Origin: Ampelomyces quisqualis
Lineage: Eukaryota; Ascomycota; Dothideomycetes; Pleosporales; Phaeosphaeriaceae
Assembly (NCBI GenBank): GCA_018398575.1
Contig: JAGTXZ010000021.1
Location: forward strand, 310,001 to 374,000
DNA: 64,000 nucleotides
Reading direction: 5' to 3'
Position 1 is the stretch's first letter, and the number at the start of each line of letters is the position of its first letter. A program made the translations under genes and the position numbers. Below, piece by piece: positions 1-12,433 of this stretch. Under the pieces are notes generated by a model that was given only the letters and a program-made list of their open reading frames with translations, made no database searches and was not told the origin of the DNA.

Positions 1-713
1 AAGCGTGTCTATCCTCAAGCTGGAACCCAGCTTCCTCGGTAGAATCATGATGGTTCAGTGTGGAGCTATCGCAGTCCTCTCACCTCATCATGGATTTGCC
101 CACAGTTCCTTGACTCGCCATAGGCCTGCGCTTAACTGATCGCTGATTTCTGCCAGCCCTCGCACATCCAATTGTTTTCTTTTCTTGTTGCTGTACATCA
201 TTACTCCCCAGCTGGTATCTCAAGATGTCGTGCGTGCCCAGGGGGGGCTAATGGACTAACCCACACTAGCCCCTGTCAAGATATCTTGTTCGTCATTCCA
301 TAGAACACGCAGACGAATATTGGGGTAATTCACCAGAGAAAAGTACAAATGACGCACTTGCCCCACATGTTTTCGCTTACTGTACTAGCGCACACTAGTC
401 GCATATGCTTTCCCAGAAACGAAACCTGCAACCCGCTCCGCTTCGACGACAACTCAACCAGATCGAGTCGACGTCGATACTTGCTTTCCATTGTAAACCG
501 TCATTCGTTCTGCACACAGCAGCAGCAAACAAGCGGTGAGACTATTCTCCACAGGACAGATACCCCACCAGCGGCTATCTGCTGTGTCTTGGCGGCGCCC
601 GCATCAATCGACCCACCTGATTGAGAGAGCAAACCTCTTCCTTCATATACTACTGTGCCGGACAAACAGTTCCAAGCTCAGAGCTGATTTCGTTCGTCAC
701 GAGAGGAGACACC
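1..713. other. Left-edge intergenic / 5' region of the helicase gene
   Basis: I see no supportable gene here. The stretch contains pyrimidine-rich tracts and ends in the ACC-ATG-G context of the helicase start at 714. On the minus strand an ATG at 121 opens a 13-codon run that meets a GTGAGA donor-like sequence. This could be the first coding exon of a gene running off the left edge, but it is too short to call. Confidence 0.4.
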
Positions 714-3700
714 ATGGCCGCCAAGTCAACCGACGGCAAACCCCACACCGACGACACTAGCCGGATTTTGGAATGGTATGCAAAACTGCACAGTCGCCGC
801 GTCGACCTTGTAGGCGACTTCGCAGGCAGTGAACGCTTTCTGGTCCACGGCGAATCGTTACTTCTGCATTGCTTCAGCGACCCAGACATCGACTTTGAGC
901 CTGGTTTCCAGCTGCTACACGCAACCTACGCTGTCGAGAAATTCTTGCTAGGCCTCGTTTCTCGACGATGTAACTTCCACATCGCCTTTTTCGATGATTA
1001 CCAAGACTACTGCGTGCCCTTAGACGCTTCATCCGCGTCCAGCGAGAAGTACCTACTTGCTCGAGCGGCTATCATACGCCACCTACAGGTCAACTTGCGC
1101 AATGTTCACCCGGACATCGAAGTTCACCGCTTCCTTTCAACAACTTCTGATACATTTTCTCAGTATCTGCGTACTACCGACATCTACTTCGTGCTGTGTC
1201 ACGATGGCGCTTCTGTCAGGGACCTCAAGAAACGAGCTATCCTGCAGAAAGACTTGACTGCTCTGCAAGATGAGGAAACGAATCAACCTGAGCGTCAGCA
1301 AGCAACGAAAACATCGTTTCGTACACTGATATACAGTTTCATGCAGCGTGGCTACAGTACTGCCCTTGTTAATGGACTAGAGTGGCAAGATACCAAGGTC
1401 ATAACAACGATTCTGGAACACTCCCGTCTGATGGACATCGTGGTTCCAGCTTCTGTAAGTGTTGCACTTCTTTGTGATCGCCTGCAAACATCACAATCGT
1501 AGACTAACAGTGATTGTAGGCAACGTCTTCTAAAAATCAAACCCCAAGCATCAACCCGAATCATCTGAGCAAGGCCATCGGGTCTATCACGGAATCTTGT
1601 GATGAGGCTCTGACAGAGCGTGAATATCTGACGATTCTGCTTGTTTCTAAGCTCGCAGGCAAAGGAGACTACGCCACAATTATTACCGCTCTGCTCAATC
1701 ATACAGCATTACTTGCAGATGTTAGCCTATCTGACCGTCTCTTGGAGACACAAGAACTGTCCTCGGACGCGCAAGACTTCGTCGTCAAGTTTGCCACGGA
1801 GGCAAGGAACCTCATCAACTCGAATGCGTGGTTCGAAGCATTTGCCCCTGTTGATGCCACCTGCGATGTCGCTGATCTCATCGATGGCCGACTTCTCGCC
1901 TATTGTCTACAACACTCACTCCCAACTGAGCGTTTCGAAGTACTACATGAGGCTACGGAAGCACTTAGTGGCCAGGATCTTCCCGAGCTCTCGAGTGAGT
2001 CTTCAGCGGTGCCTTCGCAGCCCGACAGCAGCAATGGAACAGGAGCTGCGCCCTACGCACTTCTACCCTTTTCTGACGATGTGTTTGACGAACATCTAAA
2101 GCCCATCCACTTGACCGTTAGCAAATCCGGAGGCAAGGCGGATCCCACATCAGCAAGCATATTCCGAGAAGTGTCTCACTGGCACAATGCGAAGCGTCCC
2201 ATAGATCAGAAGGCCAAGAACCAGCTCGAAAAGGATCCAAAGATAGCCAAGAAGGCGCTGCGCAGGAATCAGTTCTTCATGGCTGAGATGACCTCCTACG
2301 CCGCCAGCTTGACCAATGCTGTTGGCAAAGTACTGGAACCTGAAACGATTACCATGGGCGATAAGGGCGTAAAAGCCCCACTTGCCAAAGTCGAGAACTC
2401 CAGACCCAAGCAACAATCGAGACAGAGCACCAAGAACATCAACTCTGCGAAGCAGGCTATGATGGCTGATATCGCAGCAAGTTCGAAACGCAAAGACGAA
2501 GATGTTGCCAAACAGCTCTATCAGGCTTGGGGTGTGTACTGCGACGGTCTTGAGAAGCAGTCTGACCTGGCCGCGCGCTACAACAAGGCTAGGCAGTACC
2601 TAGTCGGCCTCAACACGGAAGTCAAGCGAAGGACTCTGGAGCCTGAAGTGCGCCTCTACATGCTTAACGTGTTGGTCGAGATGTGGATCATCAATTGCCG
2701 CAAAGCCGACAAGGATGATAGTGTATACATCGCTGCCCTCGTCTTCGATACCGTCAGGTCATTCTGCAACCTGCCTTACGTCACGAAAACCATAGCTGCA
2801 TGTCTCAAGACTACCGTGGATGAGCTCAAGCTTCCTCCGCTACAGATTCCTGCAGCGCAAGGTGACCGGAAATTGCCATTCCGGTACGTTCTGATGGATG
2901 ATACCATTACGACACCAGATCTTGCTTTGAATCTGTCCCCGGAGCACTTCCAGTTGCTTCATTGTGGTCCTTACTTTGACCGGACCATGGACTCTGCGCC
3001 GGATCCACGTGTACCGTTTGAGCCTGATGCGTGGCAGAGGCAAGTCTTGGACGAGATCGATGCGCGCCGCAGTCTACTCGTGATCGCGCCTACGTCGGCT
3101 GGTAAAACATTCATCTCCTTTTACGCCATGAAGCAAGTCTTGGAGTCGAACAACGATGATGTTCTTGTATACGTTGCTCCTACGAAGGCGCTGGTGAATC
3201 AGATCGCTGCTGAAGTGCAGGCACGTTTCTCCAAGAACTACAAGTACAGCAACTCAGTATGGGGCATTCATACCCGTGACTATCGCATTAACAATCCTAC
3301 TGGCTGTCAAATTCTCGTCACCGTACCTCATATTCTACAGATTATGTTGCTTGCGCCGAGTAACGCCAAAAGCTGGTCAGAACGGGTGAAGTGGATTATT
3401 TTCGATGAAGTCCACTGTATCGGACAAGCAGAGGACGGTCTTATCTGGGAGCAACTGCTACTCATGGCCCCCTGCCCGATTATTGCTCTCTCGGCAACCA
3501 TTGGCAACGCCGAGGCCTTCAACGACTGGCTTGCCTCGACACAAAAGGCTGCAGGTCACGAACTTGTCATGGTGCAGCATCCACACCGTTACTCTGATCT
3601 GCGAAAGTTTATTTACACCCCACCTTCGCGCATCGACTCGGCGGAGTATCTTCCGCTTCCCACGCAACGGGCATTCGCCCAGCTCGGACTGAATGAGACG

Positions 3701-6166
3701 GGAAATTTTGCGTTCCTACATCCCGTGGCAAGCTTGACGAATCGTGCCCGAGGTTTGCCTTCAGATCTGACTTTTGAAGCTCGCGATTGTTTCACGCTGT
3801 GGCAGAGTATGTCAAAGAATCAAACCACTGAGTTCCCCATGGATAAATCCCTTGATCCATCAGCGATTCTACCTGCTGTAATCAAGAAAGCAGACATAAT
3901 CAAATGGCAGACCGGACTCAAGGCGGTCCTCTCCAAGTGGATGACAGACGAGGCATCTCCATTCGACGCAGTCCGCAAGGAGCTCAGCCAGTCGATTTCT
4001 GGCCTTGCACAGCAGCCAACACAGGGTAGGATTGAGGAAGACGACCCTGAGGTTGATGAGATGGAGTTGAAGCATGACGTTGAGAGCATTCTGCCTCTTC
4101 TGGCAGACTTGCAGCGTCAAGACGCCCTTCCAGGCATCATATTCAATTACGACCGAGCTATGTGTGAGAAGATGTGTCAGACACTGATGAAGAAGCTTAC
4201 CGAAGCTGAATCAACCTGGAAGCAAACCAGCCCGAAGTGGAAGGATAAGCTACGGGAGTGGGATGAGTGGAAGAAAGAAATGGCGAGGAGAGAGAAGCAA
4301 GGTGTTCGTGGCGCCAACAAGGGCATGACGAAACAAGATCAGATGAGGGAGGCAGCCAACCAAGAAGTCAGTGCTTTTGCATCGTTCAATCCCGAGAAGC
4401 CCCTCGACGGCTTCCACTTTGCGGACAACAAGAAGCTGTCGCAAGAGGAGCTTGAAGATTTCGCTTATCAAATGCGCCGTCGTGGAGTCGACGAGTGGTT
4501 GATCGACGGCCTTCGACGAGGTATCGGTGTCCATCACGCTGGTCTGAACCGCAAATACAGGTATTGTGTGGAGATGCTCTTCCGACGAGGCTACCTGCGA
4601 GTCGTCATTGCCACGGGAACCCTGGCCTTGGGTATCAATATGCCGTGTAAGACTGTGGTGTTCTCTGGAGACTCAGTCTTCCTAACTGCTCTCAACTTCC
4701 GCCAGGCTGCTGGCCGTGCCGGTCGTCGTGGCTTCGATATGCTGGGTAATGTCGTGTTTCATGGCGTTTCGATGAGCAAGATTCACAAGCTCATCAGCTC
4801 TCGCTTGCCTGATCTCAACGGCCACTTCCCCATCACCACTACGCTGGTGTTGCGTCTCTTTACATTGCTCCATTCGTCGGACAACTCACGCTTTGCTGTA
4901 CGCTCGGTCAATGCCCTGCTATCGCAGCCTCGACTGTACTTGGGCGGAGAAGAAGCGAAGATGACGGTACTGCACCACCTGCGGTTCTCAATCGAGTACT
5001 TGCGCCGCCAACATTTGCTGGACGCGCAGGGTGTTCCGCTGAATTTTGCAGGTGCAGTCAGCCATCTGTACTTCACCGAGAATTCTTCATTCGCGTTCCA
5101 CGCCTTGCTAAAGGACGGATACTTCCACCAGCTGTGCGCGAAATTCGCCACGAACCAGGAAGCTGTTCTGCGCGAGTTGATGCTGACGATGTCGCATCTG
5201 TTTGGCCGCGTCTACTGTAGGCAAGCAGACAAGGAGTTTGTGGCAGACGTCGTCAAGGGCAGTCCTTCGATCGTGTTTCTGCCCGCTATGCCCGAGCAAG
5301 CAGCGGACATTTTGCGCCGACACAACAAGTCCACTCTGGAGATCTTCACTGCTTATGTCCAGATATACGTAGACCAGCACGTCAAGGAACCCGATAATGC
5401 TCTTCCACTGACCGCAGTCAAAGTCGGCACCGACTCCTCCAAACCACTCAGGGGTACTTCACAAAAGGCACCACTCAAGGCCCGTTCGGCCTTTGTAGCT
5501 CTCTCGGGCCACGATGACACATTCTCTTCGATCCATGACCTCTGTAGCACCAGCCGCTCTGGCGTCTTCCTCGAAGAAGCTGTTGTCCCACACGTAGGCC
5601 TCTACCCCGAAGACTCGGAGCTCCCACTCAACGCCTACCTCTACGACTACTTCAACCACTCCAACCCAACCGCGCTCATTACAGCCAACCGTATCCGCCG
5701 CGGCGAAATCTGGTTCGTGCTCAACGACTTCAGCATGGTGCTCGCCACCATCGTCACCTCGCTCAGCAACTTCATGAACCTGGGCTCCGACTCGGACGTC
5801 GACTTCATCGACGTCCGCGGCGGCGGCGATGAAGCCGACGAAGAAAAAGAAGACAAATTCCTGCCCAACGACGCGGCATCTGAAATCACAAATCTCTCGG
5901 GCACAACGCTCAACTCTGGCACAGGCGCACAGATCAAACAGGACCTCCCCATCCAGGTGAAGAAGAAAAAGGCCAAAGTCATGGATAGCTGGGAAGACGA
6001 GGCCGACGAGGCCGACGAGGATAGCGTGGAGGAGGACTGGGATGCGGATGAGGCGGAGCACGAGGCGCCGGCATGGGAAGAGGGCGCGGGCTTGTTGAAT
6101 GTGTTGAAGGGCTTCAAGGCGCTCAAGGAGGACTTTGACACAAAGTTTAGAACCATGTGGGCTTAG
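714..6166 (+). CDS. DDX60-like DEVH-box RNA helicase (Ski2-type superfamily 2)
   Basis: This is a large SF2 helicase expected to unwind or remodel RNA using ATP. Two exons, 714-1454 and 1520-6166, are joined by a 65-nt intron (GTAAGT donor, GACTAAC branch, TTGTAG acceptor) and encode 1,795 residues. The start ATG has a good ACCATGG context; the frame is open further upstream without a better start. Visible motifs: Walker A APTSAGKT at about 770, DEVH box about 876, SAT about 905, HHAGLNRKYR and ATGTLALGINMP in the second RecA domain, and motif VI QAAGRAGRRG about 1309. The DEVH box and the long N-terminal region match the DDX60 family (human DDX60 is about 1,700 residues) better than Ski2 or Mtr4. 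The C-terminus is strongly acidic (repeated DEADE/EED runs, about 1740-1780), which is typical of interaction tails. The human homologue is linked to antiviral RNA sensing; the fungal role is not established by this sequence. Confidence 0.93.
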
Positions 6167-6912
6167 ACGTGGCGCTTTCAGGCGCGAGAGAAAGCGGACA
6201 TGGGAGAAAAAATATCACAATACAAAGATGGTCCAGGGCAGGGCGTACGCGGGCCCTGGGTGTTCACCAGTCGTTGTGTGTTTCTTGTTGAGCTTGGTAG
6301 TGACGAGTTGAATCAGCAGTCTCATTCGTGTCACATCTCCCTGCCAGTGTTCACGCATCACTTTCACGCATCCATCACGCAGCGCACGCGCCAGATTTGA
6401 ATTCGGGTACAGATTACGCATCAAGATACTTTAGTCAAGACCCAACTACTCTAATTCGAGCAGTCCAGCATTCGACGCGCCAATACACCCCATATCTGTG
6501 ACCGAATTCCCTCAATTCGTAATCCCCTCGCGGCCAGAGCGTCTCTTAACATGCCTTTTGATCGTAACACCAGGGTGTGAGAGGAAAAAAATCAAAGACT
6601 ACCACCCCTCGAGACATAGCAATTACAATGGACATATGAAAAAAAAGTAACATGTGGATTTCGCCAGGGTTCCTCGTTTGTGAGAGGAAGTTGGACAGGA
6701 AGATGAACAGGTTTGGGAGCATGGCAAGTCAATGTTGCTCCCGTGGTCGTAGTAGGGAGTTTCTGCCCGTTTTGCTGCAGTCAAGAGACTGCTGGTCTTG
6801 CTGTCGACAGACGGTGTGGCGGAGGCTGTCGACCAACTCAAGTGGAGCATCTGCCGCGCCCATGCTCAATCGTCATTGTAGGCCAAACCACTTGCTGCGT
6901 GGGTCGATGGGC
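6167..6912. other. Convergent intergenic region between helicase and elongase genes
   Basis: Both flanking genes end here, so this interval should hold their 3' untranslated regions. It has AT-rich patches around 6580-6650 that could serve polyadenylation. I see no coding or RNA gene. Confidence 0.5.
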
Positions 6913-8058
6913 TTAAGCCTTGCGGCTTCGCGTCGCACGTCCACTGGGGCTCGCTCCTGTGGTTACACCGTTAGACAACTGAGGTGCAACCCTGCTTGTG
7001 GAGAGACGCCTGCGGGCTTCACCAACGGTCGGTACCTTCTCGTCCTTCATCTCCACTAACGCACTTGTAGCCCTGCGGCGGCCCTTCGGCACTGGCTTCT
7101 TGTATGTAGCAAAGTAGAAGGCGAGGAAGAGGAAGAGGTACGACGTGATGATGCAGATACCGGCGATGGCAGCGAATTCTTCGCCAGCACACTTGCCCAT
7201 GTTGGGAATATGGGGCCAGTAGGTGCTGGTGAAGTAGGTGTAGGAAGCGAAGTAGATGAAGCCTGACATGCGTTAATGCTGAGCGAGGGTTTGGGGATGG
7301 ACGGAGAAACGTACCGAGGTCAAGGACAAATTGAGTGATCTGACCAACGGTGATGTACTTCTTCCACCAGATGCGGATGCCTCGTGCGCTCTGGAAGTAG
7401 TACCAGTACATGACGACGTGGACAGCCAAGTTCAGGGTGATGACAGGCCATGAGACAGGAGTGTGTCCGATGAGCTGAGTGTAGCAGAGGAGAGCGGTCG
7501 CGCCATGGTGGTAAGTGTGGAGGAAGGCTGTCAAGATTAGCTTGTGAGCGCCTGTACCAACGAGTGGGATTATGTACTGAGCGGCTTCTTCTTGAGGAAC
7601 AAGAAGCAAGTGTCAATCAGCTCGACGAACTTGGTGAGGTAGTTGAGGTAGTAGAGGATCACCAGCTTGTCGGTCCAGCCACCCTCGTGGTCGCAGATTG
7701 CAAAGAAAAGGCCCTTCCGCGCTACGGTGGGGATGAGCTGTTCCGCAAACAGCGCAAGCAGCATGCCGCTAATCGCCGTGAGGTAAAAGTTGTGCACCTT
7801 GAACAAAAAGTTCAGCTTGAAGGGCTCGCGGTTGCGCATGAGTTCCCGGCCACCGAAGATTACAACGTAGTACGTGAAAAGCGTGACGGCGCACGTCTTG
7901 AACGTAGACAGCGGCGTCTCTCCGGGGACGAAGCGGAAGTCCTGGGGCTTGTAGCCGACAATTGGCTCGAAGGCTGCTTCGAAAATGGGCCACAGCTCGA
8001 GGCCGAAGGGGCGGTCGAGCGAGGGCACGCCATAGTTGATCCAGGTTGGGAGGCCCAT
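6913..8058 (-). CDS. ELO-family very-long-chain fatty acid elongase (Elo2/Elo3 type)
   Basis: This is the condensing enzyme of endoplasmic-reticulum fatty acid elongation, joining malonyl-CoA to an acyl-CoA; in fungi Elo2/Elo3 supply C22-C26 chains for sphingolipids. Three exons on the minus strand: 8058-7578, 7527-7315 and 7262-6913, with introns of 50 and 52 nt. The product is 347 residues, the same as yeast Elo2. The diagnostic histidine box FLHTYHHG is created exactly across the first intron, with KFVELIDT upstream of it and several hydrophobic segments. The C-terminal tail is basic and contains KKPVPKGRRR. The start at 8058 (MGLPTW) has a good context; an in-frame ATG at 8133 would add 25 proline-rich residues. 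The assignment to Elo2/Elo3 rather than Elo1 rests on length and on the histidine-box context. Confidence 0.92.
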
Positions 8059-9435
8059 TGTGAGCGGTGATCGAGGCCCGGGGGGAGCTCGGAGGCGCAG
8101 GGTTGGTGGCGGCGCAGGCGTGGGAAGATACAAAATGTATGCGATGCGAGCTTGTTCGCAGTCTCGTCAAGGCGACCCGGTTGCCGTGAAGCGCTCGGAA
8201 TGCCAGCTACGTGCGTCGGAAGGCTGTTGCTTCGCTCGAGAAAGTGAGGTAAACAATGCAAAGGCGATGAAAGGAGAAGGTGGCAGCAGTGGCCGAAGGA
8301 GCGTCGGAAGAAGAGGGACGAGAAGAAGACAAGACCTCTGATCAGCACAGGAGGACGCGGTGAGTGAGCGCAGTCGTGTACGCAGCACAGGCCTGGGTTT
8401 TGATGGGCCGCGATTCTTTTCTTGGAAGCAGGCGGGAAAGGAGGTCGGAAATGAAGCGCGCCGTTGCGTGCGAACCATCACGAGTGCAGGCCGAGGCCGC
8501 AGTTCGCTCTCTGGTTGGCTGCACTACCCGCGTCCCGCTCTCTCCTATGTATTGCAAACACACATCACGTGCTGCCAGCCCTACGCCCTCGAGCGCGGTG
8601 AAGGCCGACTGAGACATGCGCGTCGCGTCGCTCGCAACGTCGTAGGGCGAAACCATGGCAGTCCCAGCACGCGTGAAGGGGATGCATTCATTCATCGGGA
8701 CTCCAGGCTTGGAAACACATGAGAATTTCTCCTGTTCTGATTGGGCCGTCGGCGATGCCCCGGGAAGCACCGGCCGGAAGTCTTGGCGGCCGAGCAGACC
8801 ATGGCAACACCAGGAGCAACGATTCTAGCGGTACATTCCAAGTCTATAGCGGTCAAGGAGAGCCCAATGGAACCATCTCCTAGCACAAAACACCTGTAAC
8901 GAAATCCCTCCGCTTTTGAGGAACCAATCCACCAAAGGAGCTTGGCCCGCGCACACACACACCTGCCATGCCATTAAGAAACCCGTACATGGCTTGCATC
9001 ATCGATCCGGACAAGAAGAAGAAGAAAAAGGGGAAAAAGTGTGCATTCGCCCGCTCATCAAGAAGTGTTTTGCGCAACCAGAGTAATGCTCGACGACGAA
9101 GACCCAGAGTTTGCCCGCACCCTGCCATAAGGGGCACCTGTACGCGCAGACACAACGTTGCTGCCAGCCGATCCAGGACCATGGTGGCCACCATGGTTGC
9201 TGCGCGGACGGCCAGACGAGCGCCGCGCAGACGACCATGCATCATGCTCAACTTGCTGTGTGTGCTGCCGGCGCTGCAAGCACGCAAGCAAGAGACGAGT
9301 CAGATCCACCGGAACCCAATATGCAACTCTCGGAACAAGGAGAAAACACCCAGAGAGGAAATCTAGGAATAGAATTAAGAGTACATGGATTCGGCCGTAG
9401 AAGAATGCTCATCCCGAGTTCCAACGACGCAAGAA
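8059..9435. other. Intergenic, elongase promoter side and Rts1 3' side
   Basis: About 1.4 kb with no gene I can support. The open frames overlap on both strands, have no recognisable domains and look like by-products of GC-rich sequence. A lysine-codon-rich purine tract lies at 9013-9040. The part near 8060-8350 is the likely elongase promoter and 5' UTR. Confidence 0.5.
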
Positions 9436-11748
9436 TCAACGTACCGAAGTCTGGCTGCCTTGACGCTCGTACTCTTTTGGGCGTCGCTCTCTCGTGCCAT
9501 CATCTTGTAGTCTGAGATTCTCTAGGCGACCTTGACTGAGTGGGTCTGCGTCGTCCATGCGCATCGGTGAAGTTGCACCGGAGACTGCCATGGCTGGCTT
9601 ATCAGTTTTTCCGTTTTGACGAGCTTCGGCGATTTTCGCAAGTTTGTCCCATCGGTCTTGTCGACTCTGCTGTCTCTGACCAGCGTTGTTTTGTGACTCG
9701 GCGTAGTCGTGCGAACAGTCATCGAAGAGCTGCGGGTTAACTTCCATGAACAACTTCATCGCATTGTACACCATGCCGTGAATCGTTCTGAGCCAGGCCA
9801 TCAGCAAGCGGGTAAGTAAGAAGAGTCGAGGGCGACAAACCTGTTCCAGTGCCCCTTGGAGTTTTCATACAACGGCGCGAACATGATCGGAAGAATCACT
9901 TCCACGTTGTCGCTGACAAGGTTGCAGAAGTACTCGTTGTTCCAGAAGTAAAGTGCACGTTCAGCAACTTGGAAGTGAGGACTTGCGACTGACTTGGCCA
10001 ACTGATTGAAAAGCGGCTCCTGGACCTTTGCAAATTCTGCAGGATCCATGACTTCGAAGATGTCTTCCACTTCGTTCAAGAACATGACTTCCTTTGTGCT
10101 GTTTACTTTGGGCCAATAACGCAAAAGGCCAAGCACCACCTGTACTCGTTAGCTTGGTCGTCAAGTCTGGGTAGTAAGCATACCTCTTCTGTCAAAGCGG
10201 CGTCCTTTTCCAAAAACTGAACGATACAATACGCCAACTGTGGGTGGTACATGCTGAGGCTCTTCACCTTGTGCAGAGGAATGAGCACTCTGGTGAGGAA
10301 CAGCTTGTGCTCCTCTTTCAGCGGCAGCGCAAAACCGTTGATGATGGAACCGAGAATCTCGAGAAGTTCGGCAATGCCGTTAAATCGCTCGGTCTCGTAA
10401 ATAAATTGGAAAAAGACATTGTTGATGGAGCGGCGAATGTACGAGCGGAGGTTAAGGAATTTCCCGTAGATGCGATGTAGTGTGGTCTTGAGAAAATCGC
10501 GTTCTCGCGGGTCTTCCGAGTCGAACAACTCCAACAGCTAGCACATCTTAGTCAAGGTCGGTCAGCAGCGTGTCAGAATGGCTACTTACGTTCAGCACAA
10601 AGCTATGATCTATATACGCCTTGGCAATGTTGGTGTTGAAATCTTGGCTTTCAATAAACCGCAGGAAAAACTCATACACAACTTGGATATGCGGCCACGC
10701 GACTTCCAGGACAGGCTCGTCCTCTTCTGGGTCAAAAGCTTCGCCTTGCGGATTCATCGGTGGTGGGATGGGTCGGAACAGATTCTTGGCGAACATTTCG
10801 ACCACACGCGGGTACATCTTCTCCGTAATGACTTGGCGGTTGTTGGCAACATAGTCAAGCAACTCGTGCAGGGCTAGGCGCTTGATCTCTTTGGACTTCA
10901 TGTCACCACTTGCATCGTTGAAGTCAAAGATGATGTTACACTGATCAATCTTCTGCATGAAAAGCTCTTCTCTCTTGTTCGGTGGGGCTTCGTGGAAGCC
11001 CGGCAGCTTCTCGAGCTCGCGCTGACGCTGGTCTGAAATGTCGAAACGCGACGAGTGCTGTCGCTTGGGTGTCCTGATGCCCTCGATGTTGTCTTTTGGC
11101 GTTGCTTGAAGACGGTCGAAGACGGTGGACTTTTGGCCAGCTTTGGGAGGTGCAAGATCTCCAGGCATAGTCTCGGCCGCGCCAGGAGGGGGGATGTGCT
11201 GGGTAAGCAGGTCAGCATCGCGTTGTCGCGTTGTCGTAACGGTATGTAACACGTACAGGAGCACTGGGACTGATAACGACACTCGGTGCCAAAGGCAGGC
11301 CTAGCCTAGAGGGCGTGCCTGGACCTGAGGCGCCGCCATTGCCAGCATTGCTAGGGCCCGCCATGCCTTGCTGTGCGCCGAATTGAGGTGCGCCGCCCGT
11401 TGAGGCAGAGGCGCTGGGCTGGCCTGGTGTCATCAAGCCGGGCTGAGGATTTCCGTCGGCGGCAGGCTGGATCTTGCTTCGGGCGTCGGCGAGGGCTGTC
11501 TGTGACGAGGAAGGCGTGGCTTGAGCCGAGTTGGAGGGCGAGTTGGAGGCGGCTTGCGAGGGCGAAGCGGTGCCCGAGGTCGAGTCTTTCTTCTTAGATG
11601 ACTTGTTACCCTCTTTGGCTCTTGAGAGCTGTTCATGCTAGACATGTTAGCTTCTGCGCACCGAGGGGGATCTCGCTGCGGAGACGTGGGTCTGGGTGCT
11701 GGGAGGGCATGTCTGGGGACTTACAACCCTTTGCCTAAAGCCCTTCAT
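9436..11748 (-). CDS. rts1: PP2A B56/B' regulatory subunit (Rts1/Par1)
   Basis: This is the targeting subunit of protein phosphatase 2A and acts in stress response, cytokinesis and chromosome segregation. Six minus-strand exons: 11748-11725, 11637-11257, 11198-10590, 10537-10184, 10139-9841 and 9787-9436, with introns of 87, 58, 52, 44 and 53 nt. All junctions preserve frame and give 672 residues. The tiny first exon encodes MKGFRQRV, and the start follows from this splice. Residues about 10-180 are Ser/Pro/Gln-rich and likely disordered. The B56 HEAT-like core follows, with recognisable blocks LLELFDSEDPRERDFLKT, QLAYCIVQFLEKD, VVLGLLRYWPK and GHWNRTIHGMVYNAMKLF; the last is formed across an intron. 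The tail is charged and Gln-rich. The gene is divergent from the TFIIIC gene, separated by 685 bp. Confidence 0.95.
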
Positions 11749-12433
11749 GGCTGCGACCGGCGCAAAAACACGGCAGGCGGCGGGGGGGGGGGGTCTGGCG
11801 GAGAGAAGGGGTGCGAGCTGGGGGCGGCCCTCGAGGCGTCGGCGGTGCAGTCGCGGCTCTACGGCGCCAATGCAGTGCAGATGGGGAGGAGCGCACACAG
11901 GACAGCGCAGGCGGCAAGGACGGCGGGGTCAGATCGACATGGGCGACGGACGCGTGTCGTGACAGATGGTCGCTGGTGTGGGAGTTGTCGACGATGCACG
12001 GGGTCGGCGAGGAGGTGGAGAGGGAGCGGGCGAGGAGGGGGCGGGCGGCAGCCGTGTCGTAGCAACGTCGGAGTGACGCACGCGGGGTGGCAACGGGGCA
12101 GAGGGCTGCGTGCTGAGCGTGTGAAGGACGACGTTGCAGGTGGGACGTTTGACTGCCAGTGGGCTTCCCTCAGACGGCGTGATGCTGCGCTGGTGCTAGT
12201 CCATGTGCACTTAGCCCTTTTGGTAGCGAAGAGCAAGTGGCCGTGCTTTTGGCAAAAAAACCCCACCAGCAGGCGATGCTGTGCGGCGCGCGGGTGAGAC
12301 GCCAGAGCACGGCGGCGGTGGCTGCACGCGGAGCGGCCCAGGGCACAGTCCGGGAGAGCGGCAGAGCGCAGAGCGCGATTGACACGATGCCGCACTTCTA
12401 CCTGCAATCCATCGTGACCACAGCGCGTCCACC
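11749..12433. other. Divergent promoter region rts1 / tfc1
   Basis: GC-rich sequence between two divergent starts, with no coding call. It contains an uninterrupted run of about 11 G near 11784 and an A run near 12245. Both genes must take their promoters from here. Confidence 0.5.

Noticed and set aside
5459..6061. 200-codon minus-strand frame
   Set aside because: A mirror of the acidic helicase tail; the valine-rich composition is what antisense of Asp/Glu codons gives.
8342..8770. 142-codon minus-strand frame upstream of the elongase
   Set aside because: Overlaps open frames on the opposite strand in GC-rich sequence and shows no recognisable motif.
11635..12297. 220-codon plus-strand frame in the rts1/tfc1 promoter
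   Set aside because: It is Gly/Arg-rich, matches the GC skew of the region and overlaps the first intron and exon of rts1 on the other strand.
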